Counted from the first letter of the stretch, positions 31,170 through 42,815 are shown. The stretch: 64,000 nucleotides of DNA from Meconema thalassinum (GCA_946902985.2 OX336389.2:128871572-128935571); one strand, 5' to 3'. Notes: generated by a model from the letters alone, not told the origin. Translations and numbers: made by a program.

Positions 31170-32110
31170 AATTTTACATTAATTTTAAAATTTGTAAAAC
31201 CAATTTTATGGAAAACGTTGAAAATAAACAAGTTAAATAAAAAAGTGCATTGTTACCAACATTGTCACACATTGAACACAAAAATGTAGCCAAATTCATA
31301 TCTTTGTTGTAAAAATGCTAATGATTTTTTCGTTGTTTTTTAGAATGACTTTTTCTTAAAAACGTGAATTTTGCGTTATTTCGTGATCCAAAAAGAAAAA
31401 CAGGAAATTCCACTTAAAAATATTTGAAACGTAAGATCTTCGCATTATGAACAGTACAGTATATTCAAATTTCAAGAATTCAACATTTGTAAAACCTTGG
31501 TATCTCTAGTCATATGTCTTTGCTCTGTGTGATTTGTACAGTATGTATGCATTGTTTCTCTTTCTGCCAAACTATAAAACCGTTAATATGTCTACCCTAG
31601 GGCAGGTGGTCATGTTGAACCCCAGTTCTCACGGCGGTACAGTCTCTCATGATTTATGTGTGCCGACAATGGCACAGCAAGTCCAAAGTAAATGGTACCC
31701 CCTCCTCCCGTCCTCTGTTCTCCTATCCCCTCCCACCCCTTCGAGTCCTTCGACAATTTATGGTCAATCAGCGCCGAGGGACAAGGTGACGTGGCGAGGA
31801 CGCCAGGGGATGAGATGGGTAGGGAGGGTGTACGAGATTGATGGGTGAGCGGTGTTAGGAAATGATTGCAGCAAGCAAGTGATATTAGTAGCAGACTAGG
31901 ATTAAAGGAAGCCGGACGCAAGCCACGTCACTAGACAGAGAGAACTCGCTCTGACATTTTCACTGATACGCCCTGATTTGTTGGCGTGAATACATCTGGC
32001 CATCGAACAAACTTTTCCCAACATCAAACCAATTAAGACTAAGAAAAGAACGGAAACCATCTTGAAGATTATTTTGAATGTTGGCTACTCTGAGTTTACG
32101 TTTCATTCCT
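31170..32110. other. Unassigned stretch
   Basis: Nothing recognised. Open frames of about 100 codons at 31534-31921 on both strands overlap in a C/T-rich patch and are likely chance. Confidence 0.35.
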
Positions 32111-32111
32111 A

Positions 32112-32445
32112 TTGGTGTTGTTGTTGTTGTTGTTGTTGTTAATAATTCATTTCAGTGGCCTGGGACATTTTGGTCACCAGGCCCGTGTAGTTGGGTGTGT
32201 GTTGAAGTTCTCTGATAACTAGTAATTATGTGATGACTGTAGTATTGTGTGCAACTGTATTAGGGACAGGGATGAAGTAGGTGCCCCGGGACTTTAAGTA
32301 AGGTACTATACCGGCATTTGCCTGGAGTGAGTGTTTAAAAACCCGGGGAATAACCACACTCAGGATAGCCACTGCCAGCGTCGGAATTCGAACCTGCGAT
32401 CTCCGGACTTGCTTGCAGCTGCCCTCGCAGCGTTGGTGCACTATT
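32112..32445 (-). repeat. SINE family B-prime, copy 1
   Basis: A (GTT)n tail at about 32114-32141 leads into ATAATTCATTTCAGTGGCCT and later GGAATTCGAACCTGCGATCT. The layout is that of family B but the sequence is a diverged subfamily, matched best by 38826-39120. Confidence 0.65.
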
Positions 32446-32746
32446 TAACGAGTTCAGCTAAGCATTTGCATTTGACAGTAGAGGTGAATTATCCGCTGAA
32501 ATTTTAAAGAATGATTATTGTGGGAATAAAATTAGTTATCAACAGATTATATTAATTTACCTTATGTGAAATTTCATGTCTGGGACATTTGGGGTAAAAA
32601 TTGAGTTTATGGATATACGCCTATGTGAGTGTGTTCAATGCAAACTCAGGGCTGAACTGGGAGAGAAGCTTACAGAAGCAATGACAACCAGAGAAATACA
32701 TAGAACATGCAGTTGATCACTCTCCGCGTGTCTTATCTACTTCCCA

Positions 32747-33234
32747 TCTCTACTTAGTATAAAACGAAGTCCCCGATTCGTGGATGTCACGGGTAATCTC
32801 GAGAACCACTCGATGGATTTTGATGCGGTTTTCACCATTCTATTAAGGATATCTCGAGGAAGGTTTCTGTAGAAAATAATGCATTTATAATCAAAGAAAG
32901 CCAAGCAGTAACGATTTCAGTGAAAAAGTCGAAAATAAAACCTGGCGTCCATGCGCTTTTTAAGCTTACGCTGGACTACCCGTTAAAAATATCAATATAC
33001 TTTGAGTGTAAGAATTGTTCAGCATGAAAAGTTCTACAAAAAAGTCCGGGAGAGCATATCTCTATCTTCAATACATCACCCACTATAAGTGTTTTTATGT
33101 TTTCATATTTTCTTCTAACAATCTCTATTCAATTGCTGAGGCGACAGTTTGCGAGCTAGCTAGCGGGGGAAAAAAGCGCTTATCACGTAATGCATTCATA
33201 AATGTTCCCGGTTGAAGCCGGGGCGGGTTTCTAG
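32747..33234 (+). mobile_element. Non-autonomous Helitron H2, 488 bp
   Basis: The clean terminus TCTCTACTTAGTATAAAAC follows A, and it ends GCGGGTTTCTAG before T, with a GGTTGAAGCC-type 3' hairpin just inside. It is colinear with H3 and H1 without their insertions, so it serves as the reference copy for judging insertions in the others. Confidence 0.9.
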
Positions 33235-33315
33235 TTACTAATAAGGAGACCTCGCTCTGCATATCACCAACGTTTTCGGCTTTTGTGACAAGCGAGTAGA
33301 ATCTTAATAGCTTAA

Positions 33316-33984
33316 CAGTACCGTCCAAACTACGGCCCGTTATGCTTTTTCTGTGGCCCGCCTGAAATCGTTTCAGGAGAAACACATATAAGGAACAGGG
33401 CTACGCAAACGTTTCCCCTTAGAACGTAAGCTCAAATAGGCCTAATGTTTGAAGTATATCGGGCAGTTTTGTACATCCTTGTCCAGCAGTGAAAACAGAC
33501 GATGCGTTGTTAAGTTTGCAAGTCCACCTTCCCCCGCAAGGGTCATGGAACAATTAGATCAACCACACGTGTATATAGAAATTCTGAGAGATAAGGCAAC
33601 CTCAGGGTATATCCGGCTCTGACGTATAGCCAGCTTAAGCAAATAAATACCATACGAACATATCCTATATTGTTCGGAAACAAATAGTATTACATAAAGG
33701 CATTGCAACACATGTATTATGCTCCAACAAAATGCTTCTGTCATACAAGGGGGTTTTAAAATAGACACATGGTGCTTAATTACCGCATTGTTGGTAATAG
33801 ATTTTATATGAAAAATACTCACTCTTGCTTTTAACAGCTTAATTCAGTCTTAGGTTAATATAATATCGATCGAATACAAATGCTTTATTAAAGTTATACA
33901 TTTTGTTACACTATGAACATGGCCCGCAACCACTCGCCTAAATTAATTATTGGCCCTGCATGTGAGAAAGTATGGGCAGCCCTG
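33316..33984. mobile_element. Probable hAT-type relic
   Basis: The left end CAGTACCGTCCAAACTACGG and the reversed right end CAGGGCTGCCCATACTTTC resemble hAT termini with adjoining GGCCCG strings. I could not find matching 8-bp duplications, so boundaries are uncertain; it could be two overlapping relics. No coding region. Confidence 0.4.
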
Positions 33985-34125
33985 GTTTAAAATGTTCGAC
34001 AGTAGTCCTATGTTTGTGAAATATTGACGTTATACTGAGGTTTGTTAAGTTATGTAGCCTATTCATTACTCCACGGTAGCTGACTTCAGAGATTGTGGAC
34101 CTGAGATCATTTCTTGGTATGTTCT

Positions 34126-34345
34126 CATGGCTGCGAGGCTCAGCGGTAACGTTCTCGTCTGCTGTACCCAAGATTGCAGGATCAAATCCTGGCGCAATCA
34201 GTTGGCATTTCAGGGTGCTCAAATGTGAGGGAGTCGTGTCTGTTGATTTTCCGGCACGTTAAAGATCCCCTTCGGGGTAAAATTCTGGCAGCCCGGTAGC
34301 CGCAGTACTTAAAAGGGACGTAAAACCAATATTATTTTTTTTTGT
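34126..34345 (+). repeat. SINE family A, copy 2
   Basis: The head CATGGCTGCGAGGCTCAGCG and B-box GCAGGATCAAATCCTGG are followed by the family body and a T/A-rich end after AAAGGGACGTAAAACCAA. Confidence 0.85.
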
Positions 34346-34892
34346 AATATCAGGTTATTATCTTATTGTTATAATATGCAATATTATTGTCACTGAATAC
34401 TATATTTTTTCGTTGTATTAACTTACAGTAGGTTATATTGTGTTTTAAGAAAGGAAGATTAATATTATACCGAGGTGTTTTTTGCCCTTGGCTTCTGCCG
34501 TGTTGAGATTGCCCGATATATCTTGCGACCAACAAGAGTTCCTCATACATATTTTATCACTTTCTAAGTTTTCTGTCCTCATCCGTCCACGCGTGGGGTT
34601 TGGTAAAATCAAACCAGGCGATCAGATTATTTATGATTGCATATTTAAATTAACGTTAGAAGTTGAAACCCTGAAACTAATACATTGAATAAGCATGTCG
34701 ATAATCTGTGTTCGGAAACGTTTCTTTTCCACTACTGTATGTTTTAACATAATGGTTTTTAAAGGAATAATAATAATAATAATAATACAATACGGAGTTT
34801 TGAACCCATTTCCAATTCCTTAAAAATCAGCACGTGGCACAGTGACATTACACTGGGTGATTGGCAACGTACAGTAATCCGATTGTAAATTA
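34346..34892. other. Unassigned stretch
   Basis: No recognised feature besides a short AAT run at 34767-34786. Confidence 0.35.
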
Positions 34893-35300
34893 TGTTGTTG
34901 GTAATTCATTTAGGGGCTTTGTGACATCGTGGTCATTTATCCCCGTGCACTTGAGTGTGTGTGTGTAGAATTCATCTGGTAACCTCTGTTAGTGTGGTGT
35001 CTGTAGTAGTGTGTGTATTTGTACTGGAGGTGAGGATTGGGATGAAATCGGTCATAGCCGTAAGTTAGGAACCATCCCGGCATTTGCCTGGAGTAGAAGT
35101 GGGAAGCCACGGAAAACCACTTCCAGGGTGGCTAAGTTGGGAATCGAACTCAACTCTTCTAAGTTTTTCCCTCACGAGGCTGAGTGGACCCCGTTCCAGC
35201 ACTCAGACAAGAATTAGATTTCTTGGCAGACAAGAGAATCGAACCCGGGCCTTCGCGGTGTCAGCCAAGAATGCTAGTCACTATGCAACGAGGCGGACGA
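34893..35300 (-). repeat. SINE family B, copy 10 (near complete)
   Basis: It runs from TTGTTGGTAATTCATTTAGG through CCACGGAAAACCACTTCCAG to the reversed tRNA-like head GAGAATCGAACCCGGGCC...CTATGCAACGAGGCGGAC. This copy shows best that family B ends in a tRNA-like head on its 5' side. TAGCCTA (35309) lies just outside. Confidence 0.85.
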
Positions 35301-35404
35301 TTGTAAATTAGCCTACTACTCGTATAAGTGCTCTTTCAATTCACAAAATCCTAGTTTCATCGGTAATGACGAGTTCATGTTTCACTGTGAGTCGAAGGAC
35401 TATG

Positions 35405-35620
35405 GAAGGTAGGAAGGAAGGAAGGAAGGAAGTCAGTCTGTAGTTTTACGTGACTGTTAATCTCTCGATCATGAGCCACGGGACCTCCTTTTTACGTGGA
35501 ATCCGAACCACAGGACATGGCATTTCACTTCTAAAATCGCACATGCATTGACTTGGAATCGGTCCAGGTCCACCTTGGCAACCAGCTTGACCGCTGCGCC
35601 ACTACACCCGCTGAAAGACT
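35405..35620 (-). repeat. SINE family E, copy 2
   Basis: Preceded by (GGAA)n at 35410-35431. It contains CGATCATGAGCCACGGGACC, CTTTTTACGTGGAATCCGAA and a degraded reversed head ACCGCTGCGCCACTACACCC. Confidence 0.75.
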
Positions 35621-36063
35621 ATGGGTTCGAATCGTAGTGGTTAGGGGTTCATGTTTCAGAATTGGGTATTTTTTTATCTGTGTTGAAATATGTCGTTCAG
35701 ATATAAACTGCTCAATAGATGGATTTCTGATTCTTAGAATAGTTTGTTTCATTTACCTGGAGATCACCTAAGCAGTGACAGAATATAGGCCTATCCTTAA
35801 TCATATGGACATATGGTGTAACTGGTGATATTTGGAGGGTTCTCTGAACGGTTCTTGTTATGACCAAGCTGGGTGCTGGCTTATATTTCTTCAATAGCAG
35901 TCTTACGGCGGTTTTTGACGGATAACCTTCACTCATGTTTAATTAGACATACTAATAATACAGTAAGGCACTACGGTATCTGATTTTCTCCAGAAATTGA
36001 CTATGCTAGTTATGCTACCAACAAAACGTTTATGGACTCTAAGCCTACCCTTACACACATGAG
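35621..36063. other. Unassigned stretch
   Basis: No gene or known repeat recognised. TAGGCCTA occurs at 35786. Confidence 0.35.
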
Positions 36064-36240
36064 AGACTTCTAACCCAGCATCGTAGCTCTATAGCTGCAA
36101 TGGGGAGCTGAAAGTTCGGCGAACCCGGTTCGAATCCCGGTGCCATCCGTGTCTATCCTGATGTTGGTACTTCCCCGGATATATTCAGGCAACTGACATG
36201 ACGTTACCTTACTTCAAGCCAAGGGGAACTTACTCTAAAC
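36064..36240 (+). repeat. tRNA-derived SINE, single copy here
   Basis: CATCGTAGCTCTATAGC and GGTTCGAATCCCGGTGCC form A- and B-box-like parts. The downstream TACTTCCCCGGATATATTC resembles a SINE body. No second copy is in the window. Confidence 0.5.
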
Positions 36241-36267
36241 CTTGCACATTATCATTATAGCCTACGT

Positions 36268-36740
36268 CAGGCATGTGCAACTTGGAACACAAGGTGGGTC
36301 AACCACAGTGGACTCACAGACGTCGCGGACCCTACTTAATAATGCATAATATTTCCACAAGAACGTGTTAGCCACATCAATGAAGAAATTCGTTCATCAC
36401 AAATTAAAATCACTAACACAAATACAAGAATACAGTATTATAACAGTAACCAGAAATGTTATTTATTAAACAAAGTAAGAAACTACATAGGCCTATTAAT
36501 GAGAAGTTTAGCAACACGCTCACCAATTTTCTGACGCGATCTACATCACAAGGTGGAGTGGGGGATGGGGTAGGGGATTGTCATTGGAGCCAGAACAGAA
36601 TTTTCAAGCCCAGAGAGAAAATTTTCGCACTGCATTGTTGAGGATTGGTAACATGTTTACTTCAGTTTGACAGATCACGCAAGAAATAGCCTACATTTTC
36701 AACAACTGATCATGTGGGCCGGAGACAGTTGCACATGGTT
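36268..36740. mobile_element. Possible hAT-like relic
   Basis: The left end CAGGCATGTGCAACTTGGAA and a right-hand GTTGCACATGG in inverse orientation suggest terminal repeats around ATGTGCAACT. The target duplication is not clear. No coding. Confidence 0.4.
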
Positions 36741-36764
36741 GGTCAATGTACTACAGCCATCAAG

Positions 36765-36875
36765 GAAACACAGATACATTCAATACACACTCAAATGATA
36801 CTGAATACAGGGCTATTGACGAGGATATCTCAAGTCTATAAGTGAAGTATCAACAAAAGAAACATGAATTTGCAC
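36765..36875 (+). repeat. SINE family B tail fragment
   Basis: AAACACAGATACATTCAATACAC-type sequence followed by GAGGATATCTCAAGTC and TATCAACAAAAG is a diverged family-B 3' end. Confidence 0.45.
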
Positions 36876-37897
36876 AGCAACTAGGCCTCATTATGACCAT
36901 TATCCTCGAACATTCAATTATTTGATTTTCACATGGCCTGCAAACTTATTGAAACGGTCTTAAGATAATGTCAAAGATCAAGGTAAGCAATTCATCCATA
37001 AACCATTGCTATCAAACCATAACTAACCCCAGAATGGTGAAACTGTAGACTGTGAAACGAGAAGGAATATTTCTTTCGTATTAGATAGAATGAAGCGCAA
37101 AAATGTATTTAACATTTTCCAGCTGAATAATTATTTGGATTCTTGAGACTGATACAGAGTGAAGTGTTAAGTGATAAGAGTTGGTAGGCGTTGCAAGTGG
37201 CCATAGGGGCGACGAGATATGTGGATCTGGGCTGGCCTCCCTGCTTCACAGATCACCACCTTCTGGCTCCTACAAAAGGCCGCACTGCCAGCGGCTTATG
37301 ATGTATATCTCCCTTTGGCCAAGCCTGAAAATGTTCCACAGGGAACATTCTATGTTACAGCCTCTCAGCGCCGCTCACTGTGGAAAAAAGAGAGGAAAGA
37401 GTGAGACCGAGAGAATAATGCATAATTCGCTCATAAAATATGTCGGGGGTTCTCTAGAATTGAACGCCATCCTTCAAAGCTATAGGGGACCCTAAGGTCT
37501 GATTTATTGGGCAATAAAGTATTATAATTAAACGCGTTGTGAGCCCCGCCGATGTCACTCCCCGGTCCACATCTATAAATCTCCCCTGAGGGCACGATGT
37601 GTGCTTGCTTGGCTTGCTAAGCAAAGGTGAGACTATGCCCGAGACTATATTGTTATATGAAAAGAAGAGAACGCGTAAATCACGTTGCAATACATTGGCG
37701 CTGAAGATGGGCTGCCCTGCTATGGGACATGTTCAGTAGAGCAGGCTTGGTGCCTCAGCTGCTCACACACACACACACACACACACCTATCTTGACCTAT
37801 TGTCCAAATTGAAAACTGGAATAAGCTCAGCTTCTGGCTACAGTAGATGAATGACAGCACCATTTGTTAGCGACGCCGTGGGATATACTGTGGAACC
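36876..37897. other. Unassigned stretch
   Basis: No recognised gene. It holds a short (AC)n at 37765-37787 and a GC-richer patch at 37180-37400 whose overlapping open frames have no recognised domain. Confidence 0.35.
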
Positions 37898-37902
37898 CAT
37901 CG

Positions 37903-38706
37903 CACAGTGGGTAAAAATCGAAATCTAGGGGGACAACATTATTTTTACGTTTTAATCACGAATTTAGAGTGAAAGCAACGTATATAATTTGTTTACTTCA
38001 TAATAAACATCAGTTAGGACCTTTTTAAGCTACGTCTACACATGCAAGAAATTCTCTATGACTAGGAGTTGGATAGAGCATTCAGTTATCTCATCAGAAC
38101 AATTTTCTACCCCTAATTTACTTTTAACAAAGTCACAAAGTTCCACTTTTGACATAATCGTCGAACCCAGTGCTTCCAACAGTTGTAATCGTGTGAGAAC
38201 TGGTTGCGCGGCATCTTCTAAAACGTAAAATAACTAAGTTGCAAAAAGATGCAAAAAATCTTATAACAGGCGTAAACTACAAGACTTTATCTACATATTA
38301 ACATTAAGTAGAAAGTGACGCAGAGTGACGCGACATACTATAAATCTAAGTGAAAATATAATTTTAAAAATAATAGTTAATTATTATATAATGCAAGTAT
38401 AGCTAAAATTACGTAACAATTACGCCCATTAATTACTGAAACGCGTTACAAAGATCATACCTTCAGTTGCATGTTCCATCTTAAAGCATCACATTAAAAA
38501 CAAAGACAACCAAACCACAGCCACATATATTCACCCTCCAATTCAGACTGCTGGAACAGTGATGACAGATTTACACAAAGATGCGTTTATATCCCAGAAT
38601 AGTGAGTGGCAATTATATGAGAATGCTGTAGAAGTAATACATTTTGATTTTTAATTATGAAAATAAATAATTTTGTCCTCCTAGATTTTGATTACGACCC
38701 ACTGTG
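37903..38706. mobile_element. Transib-like non-autonomous element, 804 bp, CATCG TSD
   Basis: Inverted termini of about 45 bp start CACAGTGGGT on both sides (CACAGTGGGTAAAAATCGAA left, CACAGTGGGTCGTAATCAAA right, reversed) and share ATCTAGNGGGACAA-type sequence further in. A perfect 5-bp duplication CATCG lies at 37898-37902 and 38707-38711. A CACAGTG start and a 5-bp TSD are hallmarks of Transib, the superfamily from which RAG1 descends. No transposase is encoded. Confidence 0.8.
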
Positions 38707-38825
38707 CATCGCAAGGGCGACCAAGCTAGTAAACCATAAATGGAATGAGACAACTTTACCGAAGATTCATAGCACAAATTGAACTTCAAACGTCACGCTG
38801 TAAACCTCAGTTCGTAGCTTAATTG

Positions 38826-39120
38826 TTGTTAATTTGTTTTAGGAACTTGGGACATCTTGATCATCAGCCACGTGAACACAGACATGTGTTGAATTTGTCT
38901 GATTACCTGCTTTTCTGTAGTGTCCGTAATAATGTGTGTAACTAAAATTATAAGGGTTGGGAATGGGGTAGGTTCCCTGGGCTTGAACTAAGGTACTATC
39001 CTGGCAATTGCCTGGAGGAAGTGTGGAAAAAACCTGGGGATAACCACTGTCAGCGCCTAGATTCGAACCTCCAATCTACGGACTTGCTGCAGATCGCCAT
39101 CGTGGTCGTGGTGAATGATT
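38826..39120 (-). repeat. SINE family B-prime, copy 2
   Basis: TTGTTGTTAATTTGTTTTAG, GGACATCTTGATCATCAGCC, and the reversed head ATTCGAACCTCCAATCTACG with GACTTGCTGCAG match 32112-32445. Confidence 0.65.
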
Positions 39121-39994
39121 TGACGCACATGGCTTTGCGGCGTGATTAGTTACCTTAGAGCTGAATGCACAACTTACGCAAATATCAGTAGAAATTCAAA
39201 GGCCTAATAGGCTAAGAATATTAATGTCTTGAATATTTTAAAAGCATTCGATTCTTCAATTCTGACGTTAATCTATTTAATATTCTGGGATTAGAATTGG
39301 ATGGCATGCAGAGCACTGGAAAGGATGCAACACGTAGATATGTAGAATTGAGAACCGGCTTCTGTCTCTTAAATGGCTCTCCACGAAATGTGACATACTG
39401 AACTTGTTTGGAACAGTTTCTGAAGTGCACTTTCATGGTATCAAGATGTAAAACACGATCCTGGGACAATATCCTGTGTCTCTGAGATGAGTCTAATTAG
39501 CCTATGTTCAAGCTGATAAGGCTAAATGCATTTGGACCCTACTAAGACTGTCGGTATTCTTTCCCTCGTATTTTCAATGATTCGCCACACTACCATTTAT
39601 GACACTGGATTTCTAAGCATTTTGCTCGCAGATGAGGAAGAAGCAGGATACCGCATCGTGCTACATTACTTGTTGTTGATTTCATAGGTTGTTCTTTTGG
39701 ATTATTGCATGAGACATCTTTCCTTTTGTGCTTCCTGCTGGAGTACCTGCTGCGAAGCTAGTGTGCATCCGCCTTCTTGTGTTCTCCTCACTCTAGATGC
39801 TAAGATGGTGGTGACAAGTAAGGGCAATAATATCCTTGGCAAAAGGCACATTGAACAGGTTTCTCTTATAATGTATTCTCACTCTGTAGAAGTGTTTCTA
39901 TCGAGAAATCAATCAGAAGTAAAATCTGATAGGCTGAATTGTATTTTTCTTTTACTCAGTGACCTTTAAGAGGATTCGATGAGAGGTTATTGGT
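39121..39994. other. Unassigned stretch
   Basis: No recognised gene or repeat. TAGGCTA (39208) and TAGCCTA (39498) occur. Confidence 0.35.
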
Positions 39995-40153
39995 TTTACG
40001 TCCCTTTTAACTGCTGCGGCTTTTAGAGACGCCAGGGTGCCGGAGTATCGCCGCAAAGAAGATATTTAACGTCCCGTAAATTTACTGACACGGCTCCCTC
40101 GCATTTGCGAACCCTCAAATAGATTCGATCCTGCAACCTTCGGCACAGCAGGT
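39995..40153 (-). repeat. SINE family A, copy 3 (head cut off)
   Basis: The plus strand shows TTTTACGTCCCTTTTAACTG, AGAGACGCCAGGGTGCCGG and TCGATCCTGCAACCTTCGG. The tRNA head is replaced by the SINE-B starting at 40154, so one truncated the other. Confidence 0.8.
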
Positions 40154-40475
40154 GATTCCTGAATCTGCCAGGAAATTTAATTCTGGTCTGAGGGCTGGAA
40201 CGGGTATACTCAGCCTCGTGAGGTAAAACTTAGAAGAGGCGGATTCGATTCCTACCGCAGATCCTGAAAGTGATTTCCGCGGTTTCCCACTTCTACTCCA
40301 GGAAAATGCCGGAATGGTATCTAACTTAAGGCCACGGCTGCTTCTTACCCTAATCCTACCTCAATTACAAATACACACACTAGTACAGGCATCACAGTGA
40401 TAGGTTATCAGACAAATTCTTCACACTCCCAAGTACACGATGTCGCTAAGCCCCGAAAGAATCAACAACAGCAGT
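40154..40475 (+). repeat. SINE family B, copy 11
   Basis: It enters the family at ATCTGCCAGGAAATTTAATT, continues through GTTTCCCACTTCTACTCCAG and ends with ATCAACAACAGC. The tRNA-like head is missing. Confidence 0.8.
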
Positions 40476-40726
40476 TATGTTCACCTAAACGTTACTACCA
40501 CACTCAGTTACTACATAAATGAAGGCTATCAAGCTGGCAAGTGTCCAGAGCCGAGGACCAATATTTCCCTGGACACAAATTGAGACAAATAAACAACTGT
40601 ATTTCCTGAAATTTAACCTCTACCATGGTCAAAGGGGGAACGCACCATAATAGCTCATAGAACTCCTGTCTCTTGCTGAAAGTTTGGCCAGGGGCGTATA
40701 TAAGGGGGGGGGGGTTGTTTTGGAAA

Positions 40727-41080
40727 AAAGGAAGGAAGCTTGTAGTTTAACGTGACCGTTAATCTCGAGATCATGAGCCATGGGACCTCCTTTTTACGTG
40801 GAATCCGAACCACAGGACATGGCATTTCACTTCGAAAATCTCACATGCATTGACCGGGAATCGAACCTTGGTGAGAGGCATACAAGGAAGGAAGATTATA
40901 GTTTTACGTGACCGTGAATCTAGTGATTATGAGCCACGGGACCTCCTTTTTACGTGGAATCCGAACCACAGGACATGGCATTTCACTTGGAAAATCTCAC
41001 ATGCATTGACCGGGAATCGAACCCGGACCGCCTTGGTGAGAGGCATACAGCTTGACCGCTGAGCCACCACGCCCCTGTTG
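40727..41080 (-). repeat. SINE family E, copies 3 and 4 in tandem
   Basis: Two copies in the same orientation join at about 40884. The first lacks most of its tRNA-like head (it stops at AATCGAACCTTGGTGAGAGG); the second is complete to GACCGCTGAGCCACCACGCC. Both retain CTTTTTACGTGGAATCCGAA. Confidence 0.85.
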
Positions 41081-41169
41081 TTTTGTTAAGAGCATAAAAT
41101 ACTTGTAAATTTGGTTGTACCCTAATCTTAACTTAATGGCTAAGTTATAAACAATATTAAGATTGAAAT

Positions 41170-41315
41170 TTGACTACCTTGTGGTATAGTGGCTAGCATT
41201 CTTGACTGCCGCCCGGAGGTCCAAATTCGATTCCCGGCTCTGTCAAGAAATTTTAATTCTGATCTGGGGGCTGGAACGGGGTACACTCAGCCTTTTGAGG
41301 CAAAACTGAGATTTT
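41170..41315 (+). repeat. SINE family B, copy 12 (5' fragment)
   Basis: Head ACCTTGTGGTATAGTGGCTA with GATTCCCGGCTCTGTC, then body to GGCAAAACTGAGA, where it is cut off. Confidence 0.75.
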
Positions 41316-41685
41316 CACAGTGCGGTACTTTTGAGAAATGAATTATACATTTGTAAAAAAAAAAAAAAAAAAACTGTTGAGCTTAGTAAATTGACAAATA
41401 TTTAGATATATGCCATTCATACTCCATAGGTCATAATGAAAATTCGTTAAGTTTAAAATTTTATTTTGTGTTGTGTTGTATTTTACAATTTTTTGTTTTT
41501 GTGCCACTGTAGGCTATAAAAACTGCGAATTTTACAATTAACTCTTAACTAAAATAATTACACAAAGTTATATGCTCTAAGATATTGGTTGATATTTCTG
41601 GGTATTTTGCAGTGACTGAGAATACTCACAATTTTCTAGGATTGTCAGTCCCGAAAAAATATTGTATATACGCCCCTGGTTTGGC

Positions 41686-42342
41686 ATGACGTATGTAAGA
41701 AGGGTGCATGGGGAGTGGGTGCGCTATAGCAAGGCACCACACCAATCACTAACGAACCGAACCAACATTCTGAGACAAAGGGGAGGTGACACGGGAGACG
41801 GGAGGCAGGTGACGCGAACGCGCCAGACAAGCACTCGTCTCCCACCCACCTAAACTAGACATGCCAGTTGGGTCGGGCTGGACCTGGACGAGTCGGCCAG
41901 CCTTTTTCCCTTTTTTTTTTTTTGTAATAAAAATGACTGCGAGAAGGAATGGAGGCACATGTGTTCTTTCCAACTGAATTCCACTAATTGATGGCATCAA
42001 TAACCAGCCGTAGCTTCCAGTACTCAGTCCATTACAAGATGTGACTACCGCGCAGAAGCTCAACAAAATGATGTCACTTCGTAAATTTAACTGCTACAAG
42101 CCCAAGGCTACCACCACCATGGCGTTGGTCAGAGGAGGGGGAGGGTTCATATTTTTCTCTTCCTAGAATGTTTTTATTTTCCATGCGATTTAACCTGGAC
42201 ATATTATTGTCCTTGATCGTCATCTTCCATTTTCGTAACTGGTTATAGAGGTAGTATTACAGCCATATGCATCGTAAACTAGATCCTGAGTTCAATTCAG
42301 ACCACCGGAGTAAGGAACATAGTCGACAGTTACTGAAATGTA
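41686..42342. other. Unassigned stretch
   Basis: No recognised gene. Overlapping open frames at 41645-42066 share a GC-richer patch and have no family motif. Confidence 0.35.
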
Positions 42343-42815
42343 TCTCTACAGTACTTAGTATAAAACAGTCCCCGATTCTTGGATGTCACGGATAATCTCG
42401 AGAACCACTGGATGGATTTTGATGCGGTTTTCATCATTCTGTAAAGGATATCTCGAGGAAGGTTTCTGTAGAAAAATAATTTATTTATGATCAAAGAAAG
42501 CCAAGCAGTAACAATTTAAGTGAAAAAGTCGAAAAAGATAACTTGGCGTCCGTGCGCATTTTAAGCTTACGCTTACCGTTAAAAATATCAATATAGCCTA
42601 GGCTACTATGAGTGTAAGAATTGCTCAGAAAGAAAAGTTCTACAAAGAAGTCCGCCCACTAGACTATGAGTAATTTTACGTTTTCATTTCTTGCAACAAT
42701 CTCCATTCAATTACTGAGGTGAAAGTTTACGAGCTAGCTAGGGGAAAAAGGCGCTTATCACGTAGGCCTAATGCATTCATAACTGTTCCCGGGCGAAGCC
42801 GGGGCGGGTTGCTAG
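42343..42815 (+). mobile_element. Non-autonomous Helitron H3, 473 bp
   Basis: It starts TCTCTAC after A, ends GGTTGCTAG before T, with the 3' hairpin CCCGGGCGAAGCCGGG. Relative to H1 and H2 it has three clean gains: 5 bp giving TACAGTA near 42347, 10 bp giving TAGCCTAGGCTA at 42594, and 6 bp giving TAGGCCTA at 42763. Confidence 0.9.

Larger units (their letters stand above)
40689..41678. mobile_element. hAT-like element, 990 bp, carrying SINEs
   Basis: Inverted termini CAGGGGCGTATATA (left, then a G-run) and CAGGGGCGTATATACAAT (right, reversed). The exact 7-bp flanking repeat GTTTGGC lies at 40682-40688 and 41679-41685. It contains two SINE-E copies and a SINE-B head, but no transposase. Confidence 0.75.
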
